From assembly GCA_028829895.1 (NCBI GenBank), contig CM054179.1, forward strand, positions 73,237,663 to 73,301,662: a stretch of 64,000 bases of DNA, written 5' to 3'. Positions 11,961 through 23,868 of the stretch are shown here, one piece after another. A program made the position numbers and the translations under genes. The notes beneath the pieces are model-generated. The model was not told the DNA's origin, ran no database searches, and saw nothing but the letters and a program-made list of their open reading frames with translations. This stretch comes from Sinotaia quadrata (taxonomy: Eukaryota > Mollusca > Gastropoda > Architaenioglossa > Viviparidae). The number at the start of each line of letters is the position of its first letter. The stretch's first letter is position 1.

Positions 11961-13408
11961 TTTGGTCTAATGAATCTATATATTTCTCTGTTTATATAAC
12001 AATACATTAGCAGCAATAACGTTGAAATGAGTAAATTATTCTAGCTCTGTGGGTTTCCAATTCAATGACTTTCCTATAAGCAAAACTGGTTAATTTATAA
12101 GAAATATTTTATGCACCGTGTACAACAAAGTAAATATTACGGAACGATTATTTGCGAATTAATTTCCATCTTTCTAGCCAAACGGATTTGTCACATTTTT
12201 TAAATTTATTCAACCCTACTAATTAACGCTTTTTATTTTATAATTACATCACTGTAAAATAATTATATAAAAGCGGTTACACAAGTTCAAAAGTAGACGA
12301 CAATGACACATCTAATATATCCTACACATTTAAACGTAAACAAACTTTTGAAGGCCTGAATCAACGGCTTCCATAATGTTAATTTAACGCTTTAAATTAT
12401 GCAAGTCGCATGCACTCTACTGTTTTATCGTATGTCAGAAACACTACACTAAGCACGCACACACCCACACATGCATGCGGTGTATGTGTGTGTCTTTTGT
12501 GTTTGTCAATAACTTCTAATATAAAATCAAACATATCAAAATATTTTTAATGCCTGCAAGTCGTCTCGAGATGAAGCATTTTTTTTTGTTTGTATAATTA
12601 AATTCCGAATTCTATCTTGCAGATCAAGTGCAGAATGGGTCGACTGTCCAAAGAAGTTAAAACAATAGAGGTATATGCGCTGATTTATATACAACTATGT
12701 CAAAAACGGGAGAGGTGGTGGTATGAACAAAGAAATGAACAGTGGGAAACGTCGCTGTAGCGTGCCGCTATCGTCTACGTCACGTCTCCACTTGTCACAA
12801 CTTTATTCGGTCCCTCAGTGATTTGCCAACACTACGTACAGACCTGTTGGTTCGTCACAATGTCCGACACGCATACACCATGGACGTTTGACTCTTTTAT
12901 TATGCGTGCAAGGGTTACGTATGCTGACGTGTTTGTATGCGATATATAGGTGAAATGGAGAATGTAAACAATACAGTACAATATAATGTGAACACCACAC
13001 TCACCCTTTCAAAACAATAGTAGGCAGTGTACTTTGTTTTCGATGATTTTCATTTAACTTCAATAAATTCAATGGGTTCTCATTCGTACGGTAAATAAAA
13101 GAAAACTTAATCCCTCGTTTCACAAAATCCATTCAGTGGATAAAGGGTTAATGTTCTAAAATTATTGGAAGATGAAATAGTAAGAAAAGAAGTAAATAAA
13201 AAGCAATAAATTATCAAATGCATGCTTGCGGAAGAACACAAAGTTATTTAAAATGTCAAAGAAAATAGAGTCCTGAAGATATTTATCCCCTCCACAACTT
13301 AATAAAAATAGATAAAGGTTTGAATCTTAACTGTATGTGCACTGAGGTCTATTTAATAAATTTAGATTACTTAGAGTTTAGAGTACCCCTCAAAAATTAA
13401 GATTGTAA

Positions 13409-13832
13409 GGGGGGGGTCGATTGCAGTTTTACGTCACCACTGGAGTTTGCATTGATTATTTCGTCATCAGACCTTATCTGATCTGGTGTACCCCAGTGGG
13501 ACCCCACCCTTGTGTTCGAGGTGGAGGGTAGGAGGCTGGTGGAAGGGAGTGAAAAAAGGCCGCATCAGTTTGGCGCACACCCTCAACTGCCCTCTGTCCG
13601 GTAGGTGTTAATAAAAAAGGGGAGGAGGGTCGACAGCAGTTTTACGTCACCACTGGAGCTGACTTTGATCATTTCTTCAATAGACATTCTCTGATCTGGA
13701 CTGCCCTAGTGGGGACCTCACAGCCTCACATTTGTGTTCGAGGTGAAGGGCGGGAGGGCTGGCGGAAGGGGATGAAAAAGGTCACACCAGTTTGATGCAC
13801 ACCCTCAACTGCCCTCCGTCGGTAGGTGTTAA
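13409..13832. repeat. 213-bp direct duplication
   Basis: 13409-13612 and 13621-13832 match in order. Shared blocks are CAGTTTTACGTCACCACTGG, TTGTGTTCGAGGTG, ACACCCTCAACTGCCCTC and GGTAGGTGTTAA. It may be two copies of a dispersed element or a simple tandem duplication; both copies have diverged. Confidence 0.85.
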
Positions 13833-15324
13833 GATTAAAAATAGTTTCAAATAAATGTACAGAAACAAATAAAATAAATTTCATTAATAGAGTACACGAA
13901 AATTTAAATAGACTTATTAATAAAAACAACTTAACCTTCAAACCAGCAATAAATACAAAGTAATATAATAGGCGTAACAATTCAGTTTCAATTACGATGT
14001 ACCTGGAGCTAATGTGTAAAATACACGATTGCCTCCCTTGACCGTGTTTATCAAAACAGGAGAAAAGCGGCGCACGACAAAAATATTTTTTTTTAAAAAG
14101 TACTGTCGAAGACGAAGCCAGATTTTTGTGACAACTAAATTTCCAAGTCATAGTCCGAAGAGGCATTGTATTGAAAACGATTTGAAAGAGCCTGCTACTG
14201 CACAATTTTCGACGTCACAGATATATATATATATACAAACGAGATTGACGAAGTCACAGCGGGTCACGTAACCACTCTTTTATACTGATGACATGATTAC
14301 TGCTGTTTCATGTTTCTACGTATATCAACCGCACAAATAACAAAGTTTCGGCACAATTACCACTCAGTGATGTTGTGCAGTAATTTCGCCAATCAAAGTT
14401 TTCTTTTTATTTTAATAATGATGTTTACAAAAGTTGTTGGTTATTTAAGCTAGGCTAATGTGTTTACATAAAAATGCGTTTTTATAAGTAAATATGCACG
14501 ATACAGGTTCCTATTCAATTAGCCTTTACTTAAATTAATTTTAAATAGAAACAGACAAAGAAAAATCTGTTAACTGAAACACTTTCATCAAATTCAGAAT
14601 AAACTAAGCCATAATAAAAGTTCGTTGATACCAAAAAGATGTCAGAGAAGATATTTACTATTGTAATTTGAGCTAAGTAGAAAAGTGCACAAAACATGTC
14701 AGAGAATTTATTTATTATCGTAAGTAAGTCAGTAAGACAGGTAAACAAAACTCACGTATACTTTACACACATACACATCAACTATTTAACTGTTCATATA
14801 CGTTTTTATTTCATTTTTAATTTTTAAATGCAAACATATAGAATGTTAAGTTAACATTTTTCTTTTGTTATAGCAAAAGAGATTGCAATATGTATGAAAA
14901 TATATTTCTTTCCCACGCTCTCTCTTCTCCTCAAAAATAATCCTCATACTGTCTCAAATCCTCTCTCTCGCCCTCCTTTCTCGCACAACCAAGAGAAGTG
15001 CCATATGTAAAAATATCTCTCAGATGGCGGATGTGACGCAATGAGTACATAAATACTCGTGTAATATGCAAGAAAAGCTTTATGGGGCAAGCATGGAGCA
15101 CTTACAGCGTCTGCTAATTTCGCAAACATTGCAGAACAGAAGAAGGGACGGGGTGGGTGGACTATTTTCTTTGATGAGCCACTTTGGTCGAAAATCTCGA
15201 GATATTTCTGCTACACGTCTAATCTAATTATCTCCCGTGCAACACTACTGCTATCAGTAACAATATAGAACACAACTTTTAAAATGTTTACGAGTCTCTG
15301 ATGTAAAATGAATAGATCTCAAAA

Positions 15325-15633
15325 CTAGAAATTTAAGAGTCCCAATTGGCGTATGGCCTTGAACTGATCTGGTATCTCCATGAGTGCGTGTAGAGCAAAC
15401 GACGCCTGTGGGTTCTTTGCTCCTGACGTTGCGGCGTTGAAGTTAACAAACTGGAAATTGTCAAATCTGCGCCGAGGCAGTCTGTCGTCAAATTCTATCA
15501 TGGTTTCCCAAGGGCCATCACCTACACCCACCATAATGATGGACAATGGATAATTGGAGGCTTCCTCGATAGCGCTGATGGTAGCTCGTTCGGCAGTAAC
15601 CTGTCCATCCGCCACAATGATCAGAATGTGATA
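15325..15633 (-). CDS. Copy B exon 6 (end of vWA domain, stop)
   Basis: 103 codons including TAG; acceptor GTGTCCAG. Encodes [38 protein letters not shown] and [15 protein letters not shown]. The Asp of VADGQV is the third MIDAS ligand. The counterpart in copy A is outside the window. Confidence 0.9.
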   Translation of the reverse strand, partial: YHILIIVADGQVTAERATISAIEEASNYPLSIIMVGVGDGPWETMIEFDDRLPRRRFDNFQFVNFNAATSGAKNPQASFALHALMEIPDQFKAIRQLGLLNF

Positions 15634-16652
15634 CTGGACACACAGGCATAAAAATATTTGAAACTTACAATACAATAATATATTGAATGCATGAGTGGAT
15701 TAAATATTAGAAATTAATATTATAACAATAAACGACTGTGAACGTATCAAAAGATTCTTGTTGCACAGCCATAAAAATATATATTTTTTAAATATACAAT
15801 AAGTCACTGTAAATATGTGAATAAAATATTACAAATCAGTAAAAGTTAATATTCAAACAATAAATGATTATGCGCATATCAATATATTTGTAATATATAA
15901 GAAATCCTATTTTTCAAGTGTATCTCGTTAACAACCAAACTCTATTCACTACACGGGCCATGTTTTTCAGAACTCTTTGAACTAAACTAAATAGTGTTGT
16001 CTTTGCTTCGAATTAGTACTTGGTGAACTCCAACTTGGTGTCGTGAGCAAATCTTGATTAAAAATTTGACGTCACAGTTTATAGCGGGCATGATAAATAG
16101 TTTTACAGCGAGTTATAAAGATGGATATTTTTCGCCTGAAATAAATTTTCTATCATAACTTTCAGACCCTTTCATGGAAAGTCTGCACTCACCGACTTTG
16201 AACTCTTGACGATTTCGATGGCTTGCTTGATTAAAGGTGCAAAATTTGTAGGTCCGCTCATGTGAACTCTAGGCGTGACCTCCTTATAGATATGCAGCAC
16301 GTCTTGAAACCCCCGACAGGGCCCCTGATGTGAGTAATACGTCAGAAGGAAGCATAGCAACACGTTAGAATGAAACAATAATGCACAGCAAAACACCAGA
16401 AGGAAACAGCAAATAAATAGGATGAACATAATTCAGTAAAGGGTTAATAATGAAACAGAATAGGGAGGAGGGTCAGAATGGAACAAAAAAACAAATATGC
16501 ATATAATCCCCAAACAGTGGATGTTTTAACAAAATATGTCATTAACAAAAGAAATATAAATTTATTAAAAATATAAACGTATATACACACACTGCACAAC
16601 ATAATTATAACATTCAATCAAATATATGAATGTGTACAGCACATACACACAA

Positions 16653-16715
<63 letters not shown>

Positions 16716-19700
16716 AACAAAATGAAAGGTTCAGCGAAGTAAGAAATGAGAGTAACTAATCTTGTGCGGCTACTGATGATATGTTGCTCCTTAGAGTGAA
16801 AAAAAAACTAACTGAAAATAAGAACACTCTAGTATAATAATACCATGGGGTTAAGCGAGAATACAGAATAATCACGGGTAGAAATGTCGCCAAAACCAAA
16901 AGTCGGAATAAGGCCGTCGTCATCGAATGGCTCGAGTGTCTCTCCCAGGATACAAATCACCTGTAGACCACAAGAAGTGTATTTCTAAATTAATTAAATG
17001 TACTGCTAGTATTATGTATATCTAAACTAATTAAACGTTCTGCTAGTGTTATGTATTTCTAAATTAATTAAATGTACTGCTAGTATTATGTATTTCTAAA
17101 TTAATTAAATGTACTGCTAGTATTATGTATTTCTAAGTTAATTAAACATACTGGTAGTATTCTGTATTTCTAAACTAATTAAATATACTGCTAGTATTAT
17201 GTATTTTTAAACCAATTAAACGTTCTGCTAGATTATGTATTTCTAAATTAATTACACGTAATGTTAGTATTATGTATTTATAAAGTAACAAAATATATTG
17301 ACAGTATTAGGTATTTCTAAATGAATTAAATATATATTAAGCTGGTATTATTTCAGAGACAAATATTGTGGTTATCTGTTGTCTAGTATTGAAATGTACC
17401 ACTAATAATATGACTGTCATGGTATTTTGTTTGTTCGAATACTTCTACATTACTCTGATACAGTACAATTATTGTCTAAATATTTCCAATAAAGGCGCAT
17501 GTTTGACTACTGAAATATATACTAATATGACTGTCACGAATAATGTTGTCTGAATACTGAAAGATACTACAACTATAACATACATGATACGGTGTTTGAA
17601 CACTGAAATATGCTACTAATAGGCTTTGTCTGTATACTGAAATATCCTACTTATGTGACTGCCATGATAATGTGTTTGTCTGAATACTAAAATATACTAT
17701 AACAGGATTTGTCTAAATACTCATTCTGTCTAAATATAATTTAAAATACAATTGTCACGATGCGATGTCTGTCTGAATATTGAAATATACTATAACTATG
17801 ACAAGTTCATGATCCATCATTTATCTGAAAACTGGAATCTACTGGATGAATTTATAAATACTAAGACATACTGCTATGATTGTCGACTGCCACAATGCCG
17901 TATTTATCTGAACACTGAAATATTCTATAAATATAATTGCCGTAAAATAATGTTGGTGTGAATAATGAAAAATTTTACAAATGTGACAGATATAATATTG
18001 TTTTCGTCTGAATACTGAAATATACAACTAATATAAAATCTTTTAAAGAATGTTGTCTAAATATTAAAAATTTCTACTAATATGATATTCTGAATATTCA
18101 GATATACTCCTAATAAGACTGACCGCGATAGACTAGATAAATTTATACTGAAATATTAATAATACGATTTTCAGTGAAAAGCATATACTAGTATAGTGAA
18201 ATTAATTATAATTAATTAATCAACCATGAAAAGATGTAATTCTGAATGCAAATAATGTATTACTAATATAAATTCGTTTATAATAATGATACATATAAAT
18301 AATAATATTAATATGAATGACTATGATGGGATGTATGTGCGAAAGGTTATTTTAAACGACTAGAGGGTCTCTGAGAATATCATCATCTCTATACGCCTAT
18401 GATAATACACTCCTCTCAATTTGCGGGCAATGGACTGAAAGAGTAACCTCCCCATACCCTTTCCAAAGCAATCCCCAGTATTGTAAATAAACACTACACA
18501 ATAATTCTGATCAGGCAAACGTCCAACAGAGTAGTGGATACCCGCTAAAAAGGTCTTATTAATTATTATTCCCCCCACTACTACACCTAGGAGGAGCTAA
18601 AACACGAAATAGAATTTATTAACAATATAATTAACTACACACTACCCAGCAATTCAACACTGATCAAATACAAATAATGACATAAACAATGAAGACATAC
18701 AGAAATGCACAAAGAAATAGAGAAAAATAAGCAGTTGAAAATCTGTACGAGAAGACAGATGCTAGATCTGTTTAAGGAAAAGAGTAATTAATAAATATTT
18801 TTAATTGTTTTAATGTTTTCAAATTTTCTCATGCCTTATAAAGGTTAAACTCACAAACAATCAATGAAATGTACACCTTGTGAGGAGCCACAAATAGCAT
18901 CTTTTAATATGGGTCCAATCTGTAGGGGCTCATTATTACATAAAGCTTTAATATAACTGTGAGAAGCCTTGAATTGTAAGGTTTTCATTCATAGAATCAG
19001 TAACATACAGACACCCTGAGACCTTTAAATGTGAGAAAACTTAAGATGATAAGGATTCCTTTCACAGGGTCAGCAATCTGAGACCATGAGACCTTTAAAT
19101 GTGAGAAAACTTGAAGACGATATGAATTCCCTTCACAGTGTCAGCAATGCACAGACCTTTAAATGTGAGAAACCTTGAACTTTTTAACTCTTGAGAAGAA
19201 TTCATTCAACAGAAATCAATATTATATACGCAGCTTTAGGATATCTGTAATACTGAGAAGCCATGAAATCTCCACCTCTCGATAAGGGTTTTATTCATAG
19301 AGGTCAACATCATGTAAACTTTCAGGTGTAAATGTGAGAGGTTTGTTAGATCTCTACTTGTAAAGGTTTACATCACAAATGTGCAAGTACTTCCCTCTCT
19401 CTCTAAAATTCCGAAGAACCAGCCCTTCGATGTGGGATCAATTCACATGAGTCTTAAGGACTTATCCAACTCTCAGAAGTCCGAAAGCCCTGTCCTTTGT
19501 TGAGGTTCCACTTCATATGGTCAAACTTTAATAAGTCTACGTCTATCTGTTAAAAGCCCTGAAAATCTTACCTTCTGATAAGGATTCATTTCATACGGTT
19601 CGATGTTATGCAAACTTTTACCACCAAATGTTCTCTGTCCCTGCATAGTATTGCTGCTTGTGTAGTCAATACCTGTACAAACACACATTCCTGATGGATT

Positions 19701-22700
19701 ATCAAAGAGGATCTTAGTTAGTCTTACTATTGAATCTATAAGTGGTACCAAGTCTCGACCGTGTGAAGCACTCATTTTCCTAGTATTCTGTGCGTTGCAT
19801 TTCGTCCTGAACAAAGAGCTTACCCTGTAGGGTATTTATTCACATATCTAAAGCACTTTTATCTTCTTTTTATCGAAAAAATAGTTCTCTTAGTGCTTAG
19901 CTTACACAATGCCACACGTTAATCTCCCTTTTCTCCACCTTTCAGTATCCACGACTTTTCTTAACATTATAGGTCAGATAGCATACGCGATGCCATGACT
20001 GTTATAAAAATATACTTTGATGGTTAATTTCCGGTTTTCATTGCTCACGTTATACTCTCTTATTGTTCTTTTTTAAAGCAATAAACCATGAATAGAAACA
20101 CTTGTGTAGTGTGTGGATGTGCATACGTCGTGAAAAAATTAAAAGAGGCATTAAATCAATCTTGTTTTATCTTGGTTACGAAAGAAAGACAGTTAAAACC
20201 TTCAAAGTCGAGTGCTGATGAGGACAGTGACGTCTGCTGCAAATGCATGTACAAGTATACCACTGGGTGGGAAAAGTTATCTGTTGATGGAAGCAATTCT
20301 AACCCACCAGATCGTCTCTTTAATATATCTTTTTGGTGATCCTATCTTACTTTCAAAGTATTTATGTTTGCTTTTGAGATTCTAAAAATGACTAACTTCT
20401 GACGAACGGCTCAAAGCGAATATGCTTTCTCAGTAACAAATTCAGAAAACCGGAAGCTGACCACACAAACTTTGAGGATTTACAAATATCACCGACCATG
20501 ACGTACATTTTAAGTAAGGTAGGTAAAGTTGTGGTATATATGGACATCTTAACAGTATCTTACCGAAAATGAGGTTGCACGATTCCAGGCCAGCCTGACG
20601 TATTGCATTTCGGACATCATCCAGATTGTTAAACTTGTCAACAACCCGGTTCACGTGGGTCTCACCAAACAACTACAATAACGAAAACAGGCTGGTGAAA
20701 TGCATTGCTCCTAAATTGATCAACTTTTGACTGCTATTTTCTATATTTTAGGAACGGATTTCAATTTTTTTTCTTCAAAAGTATGATGATATATATATAT
20801 ATGTAAAGAAACATAATTCGCCTATATACTCATATGCACAACGTACACACCTGAACACACACACACACACACACACACAGATTTACATAAATATACACAA
20901 TTCATTTATGAATAGGTCGAACGAGTACATGTTATTCATAACATTACTTACAAAATAACAAGCGCACATACACACAGTAAAAAATATTTCTTTTAAAAAA
21001 AAATACCACAAACCTGCTAACGAGATATGGATAATCCTAGCAAATTACATTAAAATTTTTACAATGATAAAATAATAATGGTCATCATTATTATCATAAC
21101 AACCTGTATCATTTAAAATCTTTTATCATATTTTGTGCATTTTCGATAATGCAATGACATCCCGAAACTAACATTTACTCACTTTATGTTAATTAACGCT
21201 TTTGATCTACGTATGCCGTGTATGGACCATTTCGGAGAATTATGCATGCGCGTGACTTTCGGGTCAAGGAGGTTTGGTTACTTCCGGTTCATTTGTTGAA
21301 GACCACATGTAATGTTACACTGACAATGTCCCGCCTTACAACAAGTAATTGTCATCGCACATGCTGTGTTTCTGGATTGTGCTGTTGTAAGCTTCAGAGT
21401 CCAACTTTATATCAGTTCATACATTACCCAAGGATGAACATATGAGAAAACAATGGATTATAAAAATCGTCAGAGACAAAGACGCTCTCTTCAAGGTAAG
21501 CAACATATTTTACAGTTCATCGTAATGTCAGTTGTAAACTAAATTAATAAATTATATCATTTTGGCTGATTTTTTGTGTGCAGTTTTAAAGAGTAATTTG
21601 TTCCTTAAATATTATACATTTTTCAAAGACTTTAAAATCTAATTTAGAAAACTAGAAAGTAAGCTCTCCTCCATTTTATTCACTATTTAACTGTATGTTT
21701 GTAAATAAATACTTGTGGTTCATCATCCATTTTCCTTAATTCTTATATATATTACACTATTATTAATGATACTAGTTATTTTCAAAATAATTATTGATTA
21801 ATGAATTAGTAGGAACATATTTTCGCTGCAGTTACTAATAGTGATTTTCATTACATACCACACACACACACACCAGGTCATCTCTCTTTAAAAAAGTATA
21901 TCTAGAAGTACCTAAATAAATTATTCCTACTCAGAATTAAGTTTCAAAGTTAATTTCATCTTAATATTTATAAAATATATAAAATGACAAAATAGCATTA
22001 TCAAGACATTTAGCAATGATAGGAAAGATAGATTTGTATTATTTTACCAAAGATTCATTAGGATTTGGGTAATTAGAAGTTCGATCTCTTTTGCATGTTT
22101 GATGCTACATTTGATAATTACATTATCTTTTGTATTATACATTGTGAAACATCTGAACACTAACACTTTAAAAGAACATTATATGCCCCACAGCGGAGGA
22201 TAAATATCCTAATAGTAATAGCATAATTATACAAAAATTTACAAAATCTACTTGCAGTTAGTGAACTGTTTCTATATTTTAGGTAGACTATTCTTTTGAA
22301 ATGTCTTAGATTTGGTTAAACGAGATACCTTCATGTGTTTATATGTATGCTCTGTAATATAAATTATAATCTAATTAATATTGGCACTTACTATGTTAAG
22401 TGCAGAATACTGTGTGCAAACTCAATAATTAGCATCGAATGCTGAAGCTTAGATATTTTCCACTACCTTATTATAATAACCTGAACAACGCCTGCAGCTC
22501 TTTCTGAAAACTGTTATGCCAGTGTTAATATAATATGATGTAAAGTAGTGTCATATTGATCTAATACTGAATTTTTATCATCAGTAATTAATTTTATATT
22601 TCACAAAGCACAAGAGTTTGTGGCAGACACTTTCGACCAGAGGACTTTATATATACCACTACCTAAAGACGGTATTGCAAGAAAGAAGCTCAAGCCTGAT

Positions 22701-22786
22701 GCAGTCCCCTTGCTAAGTGCGTGAACTACTTAGCAGTGTCCAAAAGAGAGAAAGAAAGCTACCGTCAGATTAGACCTTTAAAAAAC

Positions 22787-22820
<34 letters not shown>

Positions 22821-23328
22821 TTGGTAAATAATTAGTCTTTATGGCACAGAACCATCCGACAGTAGAGATCACGTGATCCTTTGGTCAGTGGTTGACAGGG
22901 TCAATGCTTTTGCACCTCTGATCACCATTGGGTGCTGAGTGACGAAAGCCCGAACGTCAGCAAGAAGTTGTGTATATTTTAAGTCTTTAAGAGAGAAAAG
23001 TTGCTGCTTAATTAAAATGATATATATATATATATATATATAGCAAATTAGCTGTCAAGCCGAACTTAACCAACTGCGACCGGCTTCAGATCAAAAACTC
23101 ATTTATTTTTTCCATACTTTCCTTCGCTTTCTCCATCAATGAAGATAATTGTGAACACATACAATTGCATGCAAGCAGGTATTACTTCGGCACCGCATGT
23201 TATGAACAAACCTGAAGGATGCTGTTCCGTTGAGATGAGGTACCGACCACTTTCTTCCCTCGACAACAACACATCAGGAAAAGTACAACGATGATGATAG
23301 TGAAGATGAATATACTTTCTGGCTCCAT
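15325..23328 (-). CDS. Copine/RGLG-type vWA membrane protein, copy B (complete)
   Basis: Six coding exons on the minus strand: 23212-23328, 20564-20672, 19572-19672, 16844-16960, 16193-16324 and 15325-15633, together 885 bp coding 294 residues. Residues 1-5 MEPES; about 6-20 hydrophobic; then CCCRGKK, so one signal anchor with the bulk predicted cytosolic. The vWA domain has all three MIDAS parts: DYTSS, the Thr of GPTNFAP, and the Asp of VADGQV. The tail [31 protein letters not shown] closely follows the RGLG/copine pattern. Plant RGLGs continue into a RING finger; this protein stops after LLNF, so ligase activity is not supported. There are no C2 domains, unlike true copines. Splice phases match copy A. 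It is 39% copine-like in layout only in the sense of sharing the A domain; a membrane adaptor role is inference. Confidence 0.87.
16193..16324 (-). CDS. Copy B exon 5
   Basis: 44 codons, phase 0 both sides, acceptor CATCAG, donor [25 protein letters not shown] and [17 protein letters not shown]; one codon shorter than in copy A near its end. Confidence 0.9.
16655..16704. repeat. (AC)n microsatellite
   Basis: AC run ending in ATATATAT, within intron 4 of copy B. Confidence 0.95.
16844..16960 (-). CDS. Copy B exon 4
   Basis: 39 codons, same length as copy A exon 4; acceptor CTACAG, donor ATG|GTATTA. Encodes [19 protein letters not shown] and [12 protein letters not shown]. Confidence 0.9.
16975..17345. 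repeat. About 37-bp minisatellite in intron 3 of copy B
   Basis: About ten units near TTATGTATTTCTAAATTAAT followed by TAAATGTACTGCTAGTA. Starts some 15 bp beyond the exon 4 acceptor. Confidence 0.9.
17346..18160. repeat. About 45-55-bp degenerate minisatellite
   Basis: Units share CTGAATACTGAAATATACTA and TGACTGTCATGATAATG-like cores with many changes. It follows the 37-bp array in the same intron of copy B. The open frames inside are repeat translations. Confidence 0.75.
18360..18578 (-). other. Unrecognised 72-codon open frame in intron
   Basis: A complex-sequence frame ([35 protein letters not shown]) on the same strand as copy B, in intron 3, between two repeat arrays. I know no matching family and no spliced partner was found. 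It could be an element fragment or chance. Confidence 0.2.
18880..19560. repeat. Degenerate tandem repeat resembling the 3' edge of exon 3
   Basis: Several units of about 60-130 bp share GACCTTTAAATGTGAGAAA, AAGCC-TGAAA, GATAAGG-TT and TCATA-GGTCA. The unit near 19257-19345 (AAGCCATGAAATCTCCACC, CGATAAGGGTTTTATTCATA, ATGTAAACTTTCA) lines up with the exon 3 boundary at 19552-19630 (AAGCCCTGAAAATCTTACC, TGATAAGGATTCATTTCATA, ATGCAAACTTTTA), including the splice-donor region. Confidence 0.7.
19572..19672 (-). CDS. Copy B exon 3 (MIDAS DYTSS)
   Basis: 101 bp as in copy A, phase 1 in, phase 0 out; acceptor TACAG, donor AAG|GTAAGA. Encodes [19 protein letters not shown] and MNPYQK. Confidence 0.9.
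20088..20339 (+). other. Cys-rich open frame, possible small zinc-binding fragment
   Basis: 83 codons starting in a fair context (AAACCATGA). It has a Cys-x2-Cys pair (CVVC) near residue 8 and a second cluster (VCCKC) about 45 residues on, the spacing of a small zinc-binding module. It is antisense to intron 2/exon 2 of copy B and lies 1 kb before the THAP relic on the same strand, so both could come from one dead element. No family was recognised. Confidence 0.3.
20564..20672 (-). CDS. Copy B exon 2
   Basis: 109 bp as in copy A; acceptor ATTGTAG, donor G|GTAAGA. Encodes [19 protein letters not shown] and LESCNLIFG. Confidence 0.9.
21326..22724 (+). pseudogene. THAP-domain gene relic, antisense in intron 1 of copy B
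   Basis: Two pieces on the plus strand form a C2CH THAP zinc finger. Piece 1 (21326-21495) reads [17 protein letters not shown], then one frame away [18 protein letters not shown], ending AAG|GTAAGC, a donor-like site. Piece 2 (about 22598-22724) reads [14 protein letters not shown], giving the C-x2-H pair, then one frame away [17 protein letters not shown], the usual THAP C-terminal motif. Each piece contains a frameshift and no clean acceptor joins them, so it is dead. THAP domains occur in host regulators and in P-element transposases; a transposon origin is likely but unproven, because no transposase core was seen. Confidence 0.78.
22788..22818. repeat. (AC)n microsatellite
   Basis: Short AC run just beyond the THAP relic. 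Confidence 0.95.
23212..23328 (-). CDS. Copy B exon 1 (signal anchor)
   Basis: 39 codons from ATG at 23328, [19 protein letters not shown] then [10 protein letters not shown]; donor CAG|GTTTGT. Lacks the Ser-rich linker of copy A. The shared first nine residues support the start. Confidence 0.88.
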
Positions 23329-23699
23329 CCATAAGTGATTTAGTCAATCAATGAGTCGAAAAAGTTCTGAAATATTTTTTTAAAACCTTGCTCAGATTAT
23401 TACATTGCTCAAATGGACAATCATACAATATGAACACAGACATATATATATACACACGTAGATGTGTGTGTGCGTAAGAGAGAGAGGAGGGTAACGAATG
23501 CGAAGGATATGTAATGGACAAAAGAATACAATCAAAGAGTAACACAAAATAATTCAGAATAAAATAATGGAATAAAATTAATTGGAACAATTCGCCGGGG
23601 TGTTGGGGGGAAGAGAGAGAGAGAGCTTAGTGCCTGTGCAAGGTAAAGCGAAATTTGACAAACAGAACATAAATTGGCGTTGAAATGTCCGCAGTAAAC

Positions 23700-23868
23700 T
23701 CGGAAGTAGGTCAGGGGCTCTATTTAGGACATAAATAAATAACTTTCTTCTGCTGTACCGTCAAAGTGCCTTACAACGTCCGTTGGAAACACTCTAATGA
23801 CCGCCGTGATCAGGGCTGGAGTTTGAACCCCTGACCCCTCGTACGCAATTACTGAATTACTGAATACA
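23700..23868 (-). mobile_element. Possible tRNA-derived SINE fragment
   Basis: Read on the minus strand, a B-box-like GGTTCAAACTCC (near 23815-23826) follows a degenerate A-box-like TAATTCAGTAATTG at about tRNA spacing. Downstream is AAGGCACTTTGAC, a tail phrase common in invertebrate tRNA-SINEs. No target duplication was identified. Confidence 0.4.

Larger units (their letters stand above)
5865..15324. other. Intergenic between copy A and copy B
   Basis: About 9.5 kb between the start of copy A and the stop of copy B on the same strand. I find no supported exon. It is AT-rich and holds microsatellites, minisatellites at 7.3-7.9 and 8.9-9.2 kb, a pyrimidine-rich repeat at 11.4-12 kb and a 213-bp duplication at 13.4-13.8 kb. 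Copy A's promoter should lie just above 5864, but no clear core element was recognised. Confidence 0.6.

Noticed and set aside
12623..12670. A 48-bp plus-strand frame between TTGCAG and GAG|GTATAT reading KCRMGRLSKEVKTIE, reminiscent of the nuclear-receptor hinge
   Set aside because: Too short, no adjoining zinc-finger or ligand-domain exon seen nearby; splice-site look-alikes of this quality are common.
13726..14205. 159-codon minus-strand frame
   Set aside because: Begins in sequence with no domain and ends across the 213-bp repeat; composition looks like chance.
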